A DNA stretch of 64,000 bases from assembly GCA_964640855.1 (NCBI GenBank), contig CAZXIX010000004.1, positions 33,241 to 97,240 of the forward strand. The letters are read 5' to 3'. A model generated the notes under the pieces. It did not search any database, was not told where the DNA came from, and was given only the letters and a program-made list of their open reading frames with translations. The DNA comes from JAJDFU01 sp964640855 (GTDB lineage: Bacteria > Bacteroidota > Bacteroidia > Chitinophagales > Saprospiraceae). Positions 27,029 through 34,545 of this stretch are shown here, piece after piece. Made by a program: the position numbers and the translations under genes. The first letter of the stretch is position 1. Each line of letters begins with the position of its first letter.

Positions 27029-27949
27029 ATGAAACGTCTTTTATTCCTGGTGGCTATTTCCTGGCTGATCCTTCTTCCGATCCAGGCCCAATCACAAGAT
27101 AATTTGCCAAATGCTTTGCTTTGGGAGATATCGGGTGGCGACCTGAAGCACAGTTCCTATTTGTACGGGACCATCCACATGATCGATCGGCAGGATTTTT
27201 ATTTGAGCGATTCGCTGAAGAAAGCCATTGCAGATGCCCAAAAGGTAGTGTTTGAAATAAACCTGGAGTCCATGAACGACATGACGGCCATGATGGGGAT
27301 CATGATGAAAGCCTTTATGCCGGATAATATTTCACTGGAAGATCTACTGAGCCCCGAAGAGTATCAAATTGTAGTCGACCATTTCGAAGCCATGGGGCTA
27401 CCCATGATGTTTCTGAACCGCATCAAGCCCATGTTCCTCTCGGTTTTGGCCAGCAACGATATGAGCTACGAAGAGGGAGGCGGGATCACTTCTGCCAATA
27501 CCGTTTCCTATGAAATGGAGATCATGAAAATCGCCCAGGCCCGGGAGAAGCCCTTTGACGGGTTGGAGACCCTGGATTTCCAGATGAGCATGTTCGACAG
27601 CATACCCTATGAGGTGCAGGCACAAATGCTGGTGGAAACCATTCAGGAGGAAACCGGCGAAGACGGCGGCAAGCTGGACACCCTCGTTCTGTTGTACAAG
27701 CAGCAAAACCTGAACGGTATGGAAAGCCTTTTCCAGTCGGATCAATCCGGCCTGGCTGAATTCGAGGACCTGCTGCTGAACAAACGGAATAACAATTGGA
27801 TCCCCGTTATGCGAAGCATGATGTCCGAAGGGACTACCCTTTTCGCGGTCGGGGCCGGTCATCTGGTCGGCAAAAGAGGGGTTATCCGATTGCTGGAAGC
27901 AGAAGGCTACACTTTGAAACCCATTCCATTCGATTGGCCCGAAAACTAA
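27029..27949 (+). CDS. TraB/GumN family exported protein
   Basis: A 306-residue protein with a signal peptide (KRLLFLVAISWLILLPIQAQ) and the TraB/GumN domain. The motif YGTIHMI near residues 45-51 carries the conserved Gly and His, and the second conserved motif AVGAGHLVGKRGVIRLL occurs near the C terminus. Family members are thought to be Tiki-like metalloproteases, but activity in bacteria is mostly untested. Position after the DUF3137 gene suggests cotranscription. Confidence 0.85.
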   Translation: MKRLLFLVAISWLILLPIQAQSQDNLPNALLWEISGGDLKHSSYLYGTIHMIDRQDFYLSDSLKKAIADAQKVVFEINLESMNDMTAMMGIMMKAFMPDNISLEDLLSPEEYQIVVDHFEAMGLPMMFLNRIKPMFLSVLASNDMSYEEGGGITSANTVSYEMEIMKIAQAREKPFDGLETLDFQMSMFDSIPYEVQAQMLVETIQEETGEDGGKLDTLVLLYKQQNLNGMESLFQSDQSGLAEFEDLLLNKRNNNWIPVMRSMMSEGTTLFAVGAGHLVGKRGVIRLLEAEGYTLKPIPFDWPEN

Positions 27950-28012
27950 ACCTCTGAACGGAGCGCCACCCAACGAACAGAGATAAACATTATCCCACAT
28001 TTTTCTATTACG

Positions 28013-28264
28013 ATGACAGGATCAGTTGATCCTGGAAAACCCAATATTCACAGCATGTTCAATTATAAATCGTATTCTGCCTGGATCTTTTCGGGGCTTT
28101 TGCTTCTGGTAGCCCTCCTTTTTATCTGGCCCAATGCCTGGTTGGCTATGTTGAGCATGGCTGCCCTTCCTTTCTTCGTAGGTGCCCAAGTGCTGGCCGT
28201 GTTGAAAAGCAAAGACGCAAACGAAGGGACCTTCTCCGACGATCAATGGTACGAAAACTCCTAA
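28013..28264 (+). CDS. small membrane protein
   Basis: A protein of 83 residues, or 69 if the second ATG at 28055 (MFNYKSYSAW) is used. Two hydrophobic helices occupy about residues 23-40 and 43-64 (SGLLLLVALLFIWP, LAMLSMAALPFFVGAQVL), followed by a short acidic tail. No family recognised. Same strand as the TraB/GumN gene, 63 nt after it. Confidence 0.55.
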   Translation: MTGSVDPGKPNIHSMFNYKSYSAWIFSGLLLLVALLFIWPNAWLAMLSMAALPFFVGAQVLAVLKSKDANEGTFSDDQWYENS

Positions 28265-28317
28265 GCTCAGGAATTCATTTGGTGTTTCTCACCCCCTGAC
28301 CATTGTCATTCTACTCA

Positions 28318-28333
28318 ACTGACTGAAATCAGT
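28318..28333 (+). promoter_or_regulatory. candidate CRP/FNR-type operator upstream of Usp gene
   Basis: Inverted repeat ACTGACTGAAATCAGT: 5-bp half sites with a 6-bp spacer, containing TGA-N6-TCA, the core spacing shared by CRP and FNR sites. Centred 59 bp before the Usp ATG at 28385. A REC-CRP regulator is encoded at 36326, so a local regulatory link is possible but untested. Confidence 0.35.
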
Positions 28334-28384
28334 ATAAAATTTCACACCCCGGGGTAAATTAAAAGGAATCAACATCCCCTAACC

Positions 28385-29323
28385 ATGAGTTCCCTGACCC
28401 GCGATACGAAGAAACGACTTCCGGTAAGGGAGAGTTTCAAAATCGAAAGCATACTTGCCGGACTGGAATTAGGCCCTTCTGATGTGCCCATGCTGAGTTA
28501 TCTGGACTTCCTATCTTCCCAAATTCCCATCGGAAGGATTAATTTCGTACACATCATTCACCGAGTTCGCTTGTTCACCTCGGCCGAAGAGGAGCAAAGT
28601 TTCTTTGAGGAACAGTACCAGCGGACGGACGAACTCAACGAACAGATCAAGGAAAAAGTCCAAGGGTGGGGTTTTGCCAAACGAACGGCCCATATTGATT
28701 ACGACATCCGGATTGGCAACCCTTTGGAAGAATTACTTAACCAGGCTAAGGACCTGAAGCCCGATCTGATCATAATCGGGCAACGAAAGACAAAATCCCA
28801 TCACGGGATCCTGGCTCGAAACCTGGCCCGAAAGGTAAACAGCAATGCCCTGGTCATTCCGGAAAAAGCGGCCCACCAACTGCAACACATCCTGGTACCA
28901 TTGGACTTCTCCAATCATTCCGTAAAAGCCTTGCGACTGGCACTGAATATCAGAAAATGGCTCCATCAAAAGCTGAGGATCAGTTGCCTTCACGTGTACG
29001 AATTGCCCAACCTCCCCATGGGACGCACCCCTTCCCAGAGAAAAGTCCGGGATTTGCTCAAGGAAGATCGCAAGGCGGCCTTCCAATCCTTCCTCATGCG
29101 CTATTTCCCGGCTGAAGTCGGGAAAATCGAAATCAAGCTGGTCCCCAAGAACGGGACGCCCATCTCCAAGCACATCCAAAAATTTGCGCTGGAAAACCAG
29201 GTGGACATGACCGTCATGGGGGCCCTTGGGCATTCACGTGTGGAATTGCTGCTCATGGGAAGCGTAACCGAGAAATACCTGAACCTCAATCAACAAATAC
29301 CGACCCTGATCGTCAAACATTGA
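28385..29323 (+). CDS. tandem universal stress protein (ATP-binding site in second domain)
   Basis: A 312-residue cytosolic protein made of two UspA domains (about 20-160 and 166-312). The second keeps the nucleotide motif G-2x-G-9x-GS at 279-293 (GALGHSRVELLLMGS); the first has lost it (IIGQRKTKSHHG). This is the reverse of the other three Usp proteins nearby, where the first domain binds. Usp proteins support survival under starvation, hypoxia and other stress. The start follows a candidate CRP/FNR palindrome. It is 17 nt before the next gene and opens the stress cluster. Confidence 0.85.
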   Translation: MSSLTRDTKKRLPVRESFKIESILAGLELGPSDVPMLSYLDFLSSQIPIGRINFVHIIHRVRLFTSAEEEQSFFEEQYQRTDELNEQIKEKVQGWGFAKRTAHIDYDIRIGNPLEELLNQAKDLKPDLIIIGQRKTKSHHGILARNLARKVNSNALVIPEKAAHQLQHILVPLDFSNHSVKALRLALNIRKWLHQKLRISCLHVYELPNLPMGRTPSQRKVRDLLKEDRKAAFQSFLMRYFPAEVGKIEIKLVPKNGTPISKHIQKFALENQVDMTVMGALGHSRVELLLMGSVTEKYLNLNQQIPTLIVKH

Positions 29324-29340
29324 GGCGAAAAACCTAGAAC

Positions 29341-30102
29341 ATGGATGCCGTCCGGGAACAGAGAAAACCTTCTTCCATCTATCTTCCGGAAGGATTTCAA
29401 TTTCGCTGGATCCTTTTCTGCGGAATGGCCGAATTCCTTGGGATTGCGCTGGCAGCCATTCTGGCCGTCCTGGGAATGAGGTGGGAGGATCAGCTGCCCA
29501 ACCTTCCCCTGTGGCTATTGCCGCTTTTCCTGGCCCTCTTGTCCGGAAGTATGGAAGGGGCCATTGTGGGTCGCTTGCAATGGACCGTTCTCCGCGAGCT
29601 CTATCCTCGTATTCGGGCCTATTCCTGGACGGGGGTTACGGTCCTTGCAGCCGTTACCGCCTGGTTGTTGGGATTGTTACCCAGCACCCTGATGTCTGCC
29701 CCCGGAGTGGAGATGGAGGAACCTTCTGACCCTCTTATGATCGGCATGGGAGCCTTGATGGGGCTATTCCTGGGGGCTTTATTTGGCTTTTTTCAGAGGA
29801 GTTTGCTCCGGCAGGTCGTTCGCCGGAGTTATTTGTGGATACTTGCCAACGCCGGAGGATGGATGGTGGGCATGGCCCTGATCTTCGCGGCGGCAGGCTG
29901 GGTAGGGGCAGGGTGGCCCATCTGGCTGATCGGAATAGTAGCCGGGCTTTCCGGGCTGCTGGCGGGCTTTTCCGTAGGCATCGCTACCGGAATGGTATTT
30001 CCCTACCTGCCGCCGCGCTCAAAAGAAAGTACGGGATCGGATTTGAAGTCCGGCACCCAAACAGAATATCCTGCCAAAAGCACCAAAAAGGTTTCTAAAT
30101 AA
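29341..30102 (+). CDS. multi-spanning membrane protein of unknown function
   Basis: A 253-residue inner-membrane protein with about six hydrophobic helices (for example WILFCGMAEFLGIALAAILA, LPLFLALLSGS, TVLAAVTAWLLGLL, MGALMGLFLGALFGFF, MVGMALIFAAAGW, IGIVAGLSGLLAGF) and a Lys/Ser-rich cytosolic tail. The Gly-rich helices and the polar EGAIVGRLQW and GFFQRSLLRQVV stretches look like an internal duplication of three helices. No family recognised. Sandwiched between two Usp genes, 17 nt after the first and 46 nt before the second, so it probably belongs to the same stress unit. Confidence 0.65.
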   Translation: MDAVREQRKPSSIYLPEGFQFRWILFCGMAEFLGIALAAILAVLGMRWEDQLPNLPLWLLPLFLALLSGSMEGAIVGRLQWTVLRELYPRIRAYSWTGVTVLAAVTAWLLGLLPSTLMSAPGVEMEEPSDPLMIGMGALMGLFLGALFGFFQRSLLRQVVRRSYLWILANAGGWMVGMALIFAAAGWVGAGWPIWLIGIVAGLSGLLAGFSVGIATGMVFPYLPPRSKESTGSDLKSGTQTEYPAKSTKKVSK

Positions 30103-30120
30103 TTGATTCGAAAATCAATT
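30101..30120 (+). promoter_or_regulatory. 20-bp palindrome upstream of second Usp gene
   Basis: Perfect 8-bp inverted repeat AATTGATT-CGAA-AATCAATT, overlapping the stop of the membrane gene and centred 38 bp before the Usp ATG at 30149. It resembles an FNR box (TTGAT...ATCAA), but the half sites are two bases farther apart than in FNR sites. Could also be a small hairpin. Confidence 0.35.
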
Positions 30121-30148
30121 TCTATATTCCCAACAAACGAAGCGACAC

Positions 30149-30955
30149 ATGAACAAAATTCTTTTTCCTACCGATTTTTCGCCCTGCGCATCCAATGCTT
30201 TTGATTACGCCAATGCGCTGGCCCGCAAATTGAAGGCTACCATAGATCTCATCTCCATTTTCAACCTGCCGGTAAGCGATGCCAGCAGCGTACCACCGGA
30301 TTACATCCAGGAAATGCTGGACGATAAGAAAGCTCGTATTCGGGAGCAACTGAAAGCTTTCGGCGAGCAGCACCCCTCTTCCCGGATCGGTGAAAAGATA
30401 GCCGAATACGGCGTATTCGTGTACCAGGAGGTCGCTGACAAAGCTGAAGATCAGGGCTATGACCTCATCGTAATGGGGACCAAGGGAGAACATAACGCGA
30501 TCGAAAAACTGATGGGCAGTGTTACCTCACAAATGATGCTTCACGCAAGTTGCCCTGTTCTGGCGGTACCCGAGCATGCTAAATTTAAACCGATCCGGAA
30601 AATTGCTTTCGCTACCGATTTCTTTGCCGAAGAAAAAGAGGCTATCGGATCTCTCCAGGTGGTGGCCGATGCTTTCTCCGCTGTTATTGAATATGTGCAC
30701 ATCGATACCTCCGGGGAGACCAAAGACCTGAAAGCCGAAGAAGAAAAGATGAAAGCCAAATACGGATTTCCCAATTTCACACTCGTTCAACATAAAAACC
30801 TCTACCAGGGTATGGAGGAATACGTTGAAAACCATGAAGTAGACATCCTGGCCTTGTTCATCCCCAAGAGAAAACTATTTGAACGCCTGTTCCACAACAG
30901 TTTTTCTCGAAGGATGGCTTTTCACAGCAACATCCCCCTGCTCACCTTCCGTTAG
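30149..30955 (+). CDS. tandem universal stress protein
   Basis: A 268-residue protein with two UspA domains. The first (1-145) begins MNKILFPTDFSPCASNAFDYA and keeps the ATP motif G-2x-G-9x-GS at 110-124 (GTKGEHNAIEKLMGS). The second (about 150-268) is degenerate at that position (LFIPKRKLFERLFHNS). Presumably cytosolic and stress-induced. Preceded by a perfect palindrome and followed by a strong terminator that separates it from the convergent CBS genes. Confidence 0.88.
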   Translation: MNKILFPTDFSPCASNAFDYANALARKLKATIDLISIFNLPVSDASSVPPDYIQEMLDDKKARIREQLKAFGEQHPSSRIGEKIAEYGVFVYQEVADKAEDQGYDLIVMGTKGEHNAIEKLMGSVTSQMMLHASCPVLAVPEHAKFKPIRKIAFATDFFAEEKEAIGSLQVVADAFSAVIEYVHIDTSGETKDLKAEEEKMKAKYGFPNFTLVQHKNLYQGMEEYVENHEVDILALFIPKRKLFERLFHNSFSRRMAFHSNIPLLTFR

Positions 30956-30978
30956 TGCAGACCGGAAAACCTTAGAAG

Positions 30979-31013
30979 AAAGCCTCTCTGCTGTTTCCAG
31001 TAAGAGAGGCTTT
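30979..31013. terminator. bidirectional terminator between Usp and CBS genes
   Basis: Perfect 11-bp stem AAAGCCTCTCT / AGAGAGGCTTT with a 13-nt loop, lying between the convergent Usp (plus) and CBS (minus) genes. Confidence 0.8.
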
Positions 31014-31042
31014 GCACATTCCAAATCCTTGCTGTAATATCT

Positions 31043-31510
31043 TTAAGACTTCCGGGAAGCCTCTTTGTTTTTGAGAAGCTGTGGCGGATCGGAAAAGGCA
31101 TACTCCAGGAGATCATAGGGCGTCAGCATCCCCAGCAACCGGCTCCTTTTATCCACTACGGGTAAGGCGTGAAATAAATTCTCCCGGAAGATCCGGGCTG
31201 CCAGCTCGAGCGTGTCGTCCGGATTCAGGGTGATGACCGGAGACGACATGACCTCACCAACCAAAATGGACCGGAAAACCGCTTCGTTGTAGGTTTCGCT
31301 GCTCCGAGTCTGAAACAGGGTAAACCCGTGCAAAAGCTTGGCATAATCCGATTTGCTGATGATACCCACTACCTGATCTTCCTCCACAACCGGGAGGTGG
31401 TGAAACAGATGCGCTTCGAACAATTCCCGCGCTTTGGACATGGGATCCTTCGGGTGCAGGGTGAATACCTCCCGGGTCATAAGTTGACTTACAAGCTCCT
31501 TTCTGTTCAT
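31043..31510 (-). CDS. CBS-pair protein
   Basis: A 155-residue protein consisting only of two CBS motifs (about 8-60 and 85-140), an adenosine-nucleotide-sensing Bateman module. Diagnostic are MTREVFTLHPKDPMSKA, HLFHHLPVVEEDQVVGIIS, and MSSPVITLNPDDTLELAA with FHALPVVDKRSRLLGMLT. It is a paralogue of the protein encoded 14 nt upstream. Stand-alone CBS pairs of this size include the hypoxia protein Hrp1 of Mycobacterium; the partner protein is unknown. Confidence 0.85.
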   Translation of the reverse strand: MNRKELVSQLMTREVFTLHPKDPMSKARELFEAHLFHHLPVVEEDQVVGIISKSDYAKLLHGFTLFQTRSSETYNEAVFRSILVGEVMSSPVITLNPDDTLELAARIFRENLFHALPVVDKRSRLLGMLTPYDLLEYAFSDPPQLLKNKEASRKS

Positions 31511-31524
31511 TCTTCCCTTCTTAT

Positions 31525-31965
31525 TTACATTTGCTCTTCCTCTACCGGCGAATTGTAGCCATAGGCGAGGAGGTCGTGCGTTGTGATCAAGCCGACCAGC
31601 ATATCGTCTTCGATGATAGGCAAAGCATGAAACTCATTGGCCAGGAAGATATCCGCGGCCAGACCAACCGTATCCTCCGGATCGAGAGATAAGGGTTGGG
31701 GCGTCATCAGGTCCATAGCTTCCGTTTGGGAAAACAAAACGGCTGCCTCCTCCTTTTTATCCATGTTCTGGTTGAGCAGATAAGCAATCCGGAAAAAGTC
31801 TTCCCGGCTGATAATGCCCTCCAGCCGGCCGGCTGAATCCACGACGGGTAGATGGTGAAAATTATTCTTCTCGAAAATCTTTTGAATCTCTTCACTGGTC
31901 GCCGTCTTCTTCACCGTTGTCAGGTCGGTGGTCATAATTTCTTTGATGGGGATATTCGGGCGCAT
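31525..31965 (-). CDS. CBS-pair protein (tandem paralogue)
   Basis: A 146-residue two-CBS protein (IKEIMTTDLTTVKKTATSEEI; NNFHHLPVVDSAGRLEGIIS; MDLMTPQPLSLDPEDTVGLAA; FHALPIIEDDMLVGLIT). Shares domain order, loop lengths and the FHHLPVV and FHALP strings with its neighbour, so the pair arose by tandem duplication. First gene of the two-gene unit; a TGA-N6-TCA core occurs 20 bp before its ATG. Likely senses AMP/ATP or SAM-type ligands. Confidence 0.85.
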   Translation of the reverse strand: MRPNIPIKEIMTTDLTTVKKTATSEEIQKIFEKNNFHHLPVVDSAGRLEGIISREDFFRIAYLLNQNMDKKEEAAVLFSQTEAMDLMTPQPLSLDPEDTVGLAADIFLANEFHALPIIEDDMLVGLITTHDLLAYGYNSPVEEEQM

Positions 31966-32266
31966 GGCAGTAACTTTTAGAGGGTGAAAAAAATCATTCC
32001 TTGCGTAGCAAATGCTTCATCTTCCAAAAATAATTTTTGTTCAAAAAGGCTGTTCTGCAAGGCTTATCCTTCATTTTAAAGCTAATGGAAAATACAAGGA
32101 AGGTGAATGACATCCGTCACCCGACAGTGGAAGTTCTGTCAGGAGTATCGGGCAACGTCCCCAGTCCCCGACGGATTCTCCGCCGGGGAGGGAGAGGCAG
32201 CCTATTCCGACAAAAAGAAAGTTCAATATCCGCGCAAAAAAGGCCGAAGATGGAGGGAGAGGCAGC
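31966..32266. other. 301-bp gap between CBS and Usp genes
   Basis: Contains no credible gene. It holds the upstream region of the CBS unit, the palindrome CAAAAATTATTTTTG near 32025-32040, a GC-rich imperfect hairpin (CCCCG...CGGGG, about 32166-32188) and the first copy of a 31-bp direct repeat whose second copy covers the end of the next Usp gene. Confidence 0.6.
31985..31996 (-). promoter_or_regulatory. possible CRP/FNR-type core before CBS genes
   Basis: TGA-AAAAAA-TCA, the CRP/FNR core spacing but with weak outer half sites, 20 bp before the ATG of the first CBS gene. Suggestive only in combination with the site at 28318. Confidence 0.2.
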
Positions 32267-32282
32267 CTATTCCGACAAAAAG
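32187..32282. repeat. 31-bp exact direct repeat duplicating the 3' end of a Usp gene
   Basis: Copies at 32187-32217 and 32252-32282 are identical over 31 bp, 65 bp apart. The right copy covers the last codons (LFLSE) and stop of the Usp gene that ends at 32267 plus 15 bp beyond it; the left copy stands alone in the intergenic region. A relic of a local duplication or slippage. Confidence 0.85.
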
Positions 32283-33064
32283 AGCATAGGAAGCCGGGCC
32301 GAGAACAAGCTTTGGGAGGTGGTACTGATGTTCAGCGATTTCTCCAGGAAAGTCTGCTTGTGTCGAATCATACAGAGCAATCCTGCTTCTTTGTCTTTAC
32401 AGAATTCGAGGATACCCTCCAGAATACTATCCCCGCCGACAGGCTCATGGAAGTAATGAACGTTGGCTACCCCCTCCAGGGCCTTGATAGAAGGAGCGTA
32501 GCGGTCGCCTGTATCTTTGTGGTAAATCCAGACCGTTGAATTCCATTCTTTGATGATGGATAAAAAGGGATCCAGAAAATTCGAATTCCTGAATTCCAGA
32601 TCGTCGACAGCCATGACAACCGTGTCGAAAGGCCGGAAGTCAAAATCTTCAGGAATGGCTAAAATGGGGACGGTTGTTTTTTTTAGGAGCCGGTTGGTGA
32701 AACTCCCTTCCAACATCTCAAGAAAGTCGGAAACCCCGGCCGTACCCAGCAATGCCATATCATATCGGCCAGTTTGGACCATTTTGGCAAATACATCAAC
32801 CAAGCTGCCCTGCACGATGGTCGAATGAATGCCCTCCTCGGAATCAAGCCCTTTGGACAATTCGGATTTCCACCTTTCCAAACGACGAATGGCATCTTCT
32901 TTCAGGATATCATCCATCCGGATCAACATGCCCCCCGTCTTGCGTACCTCATAGGTGTGGAGCAAGGTAATTTCGGTATGGAACCGGCGATAGAACTCAC
33001 GCAGGTAAGGCAATGTACGCATGCTGGCCTGAGAAAAGTCCGTGGGGGAGATTATGTTCTTCAT
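32267..33064 (-). CDS. tandem universal stress protein
   Basis: A 265-residue protein with two UspA domains. The first begins MKNIISPTDFSQASMRTLPYL and retains G-2x-G-9x-GS at 107-121 (GTAGVSDFLEMLEGS). The second (about 145-265) has lost it (MIRHKQTFLEKSLNIST). Its last codons lie within a 31-bp direct repeat. It stands 65 bp downstream of the thioredoxin-like/Usp fusion gene on the same strand and is probably cotranscribed with it. Confidence 0.85.
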   Translation of the reverse strand: MKNIISPTDFSQASMRTLPYLREFYRRFHTEITLLHTYEVRKTGGMLIRMDDILKEDAIRRLERWKSELSKGLDSEEGIHSTIVQGSLVDVFAKMVQTGRYDMALLGTAGVSDFLEMLEGSFTNRLLKKTTVPILAIPEDFDFRPFDTVVMAVDDLEFRNSNFLDPFLSIIKEWNSTVWIYHKDTGDRYAPSIKALEGVANVHYFHEPVGGDSILEGILEFCKDKEAGLLCMIRHKQTFLEKSLNISTTSQSLFSARLPMLFLSE

Positions 33065-33129
33065 AAGTTGCAGGAGGTATCCTGAATGTAAATGGTTTGA
33101 CTCCCCAATTTACAATTTCTGACTGGAGC

Positions 33130-34254
33130 TCAAGAAGAATCGGACATGGAAAAATGCAGGACCAGCAAGGGAATGCGGGTGGTGAAGATCATCCGGTGGG
33201 TTGCGCTTTTGTGGAACAGGTCCTGCAGGAAGTTCCGGTGCGTGGTCGGCATGATCAACAGATCGGCCTCTTGGTCCTCCACGTATTGATTGAGTCCGTC
33301 GATCACATTTTTGGCCTTTAACGTGGCCATTCGGATGAATGTGCCTTTGTCCAGCGCGTAGGCTCCTCCCTGGACTTGTCCCAGATGGTAACCATTGACC
33401 TGATTGTCCTGGATGTGTACAAAATGGATCTCCGCACCGAAATGGGATGCCATGCTCACGGCTTTGGGCCAAACACTTTCTTCCCCCGGAGTCAGTTTGC
33501 TGGCAAAAAGGATTCGCCGGAAGGGTTTAAAGCTACCCTCTTCAGGAACGAGCAAGACGGGACAATCCGCTTTTCGGGCAATGGACGAGGCATGGCTTCC
33601 GATTCGGTCGAGCCGGGTGCTTCCCTCTCCGGTGGCTCCCAAAACCATCAGATCGTACTGATCCCCGCTTCCGAGGGCTTTGAGTTGCTCTTGAACGCTT
33701 CCGATCAGTAGTTCCTGTTCTACTTCGAGAGAATACTCTCCATTGGACAACTCCTTTACCCGCTGGTCCAGAAGGTCCTTCTTCATTTGGATTAGTTCCG
33801 GCTGTCCGATGGCCAGATGAGGTAAGCTGGCTATGGAACTGACCTCCTGGTGTATGTGCACCAGTTTCAACTGGGCATCAAATGCCTTGGCCAGTCTCCC
33901 CGCATATCGGTAGGCATTATCTGCCGCCTCGGAGAAATCGGTGGGAACCAGTATCTTTTCAATGGAAAAACTGGCTCTGGGATGGGCCAGCACACTTGCC
34001 AACACAACTTTCAGGTCTTCTACGCTGGGGACTTCGTTTTGAAAAACGACCTGCCCGTTGATAACCAGAGCCGGAATCCCGGTGATATCGTAATTCAGAA
34101 GATCTCCCAAATTGTTCACTTCGGATACCGGATGGACTATGTTCAAATCTTCCATAGCCTTAAGCAAATTGTGCTTAAAGGTCCTATGTCGATGAGAACC
34201 GATCCCCAGCAATTCAAGATGGGCCACTGATCGGGTGCTGTTGTCCAAGGTCAT
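33130..34254 (-). CDS. cysteine-less thioredoxin-like domain fused to two Usp domains
   Basis: A 374-residue protein. Residues 12-90 match the small Thioredoxin_3 fold (redox-active disulfide protein type): LELLGIGSHRHRTF, the cis-proline loop GIPALVING (59-67) and VPSVEDLKVVL. The usual GCPKC redox pair reads GSHRH (19-23), so the domain cannot form a CxxC disulfide. Two UspA domains follow (about 97-240 and 243-374); the first keeps G-2x-G-9x-GS at 206-220, the second does not. The ATG at 34254 fits the domain start; an ATG at 34332 would add 26 residues with five cysteines. Located between the Usp gene and the divergent histidine kinase. Confidence 0.75.
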   Translation of the reverse strand: MTLDNSTRSVAHLELLGIGSHRHRTFKHNLLKAMEDLNIVHPVSEVNNLGDLLNYDITGIPALVINGQVVFQNEVPSVEDLKVVLASVLAHPRASFSIEKILVPTDFSEAADNAYRYAGRLAKAFDAQLKLVHIHQEVSSIASLPHLAIGQPELIQMKKDLLDQRVKELSNGEYSLEVEQELLIGSVQEQLKALGSGDQYDLMVLGATGEGSTRLDRIGSHASSIARKADCPVLLVPEEGSFKPFRRILFASKLTPGEESVWPKAVSMASHFGAEIHFVHIQDNQVNGYHLGQVQGGAYALDKGTFIRMATLKAKNVIDGLNQYVEDQEADLLIMPTTHRNFLQDLFHKSATHRMIFTTRIPLLVLHFSMSDSS

Positions 34255-34545
34255 GCCGGTTAATTGCAAATCAAAACATGGTGGGCCGGCCCAGCAGGGC
34301 TGCCATTTGTTGCAAGATGCGCACAAACACATGGGTTGGTAATGATATTTGTCAGCCGAAGGGCTTTCTTTTCCTGAGTTATGTTAGGGGCGTCGGGGCC
34401 TCCATCCACCTGAATGCCCGCTTTCTTTCCCATTTCCTTTGCCCAACTTACTTGCAAGTTCCTCATCTTTAACTTATTTAGCTGTTGGGTTTCAAAGGCT
34501 TTTCAAGCCCTTCCCAGATTTAAATCGCAGCCTCCCTTGAATCAC

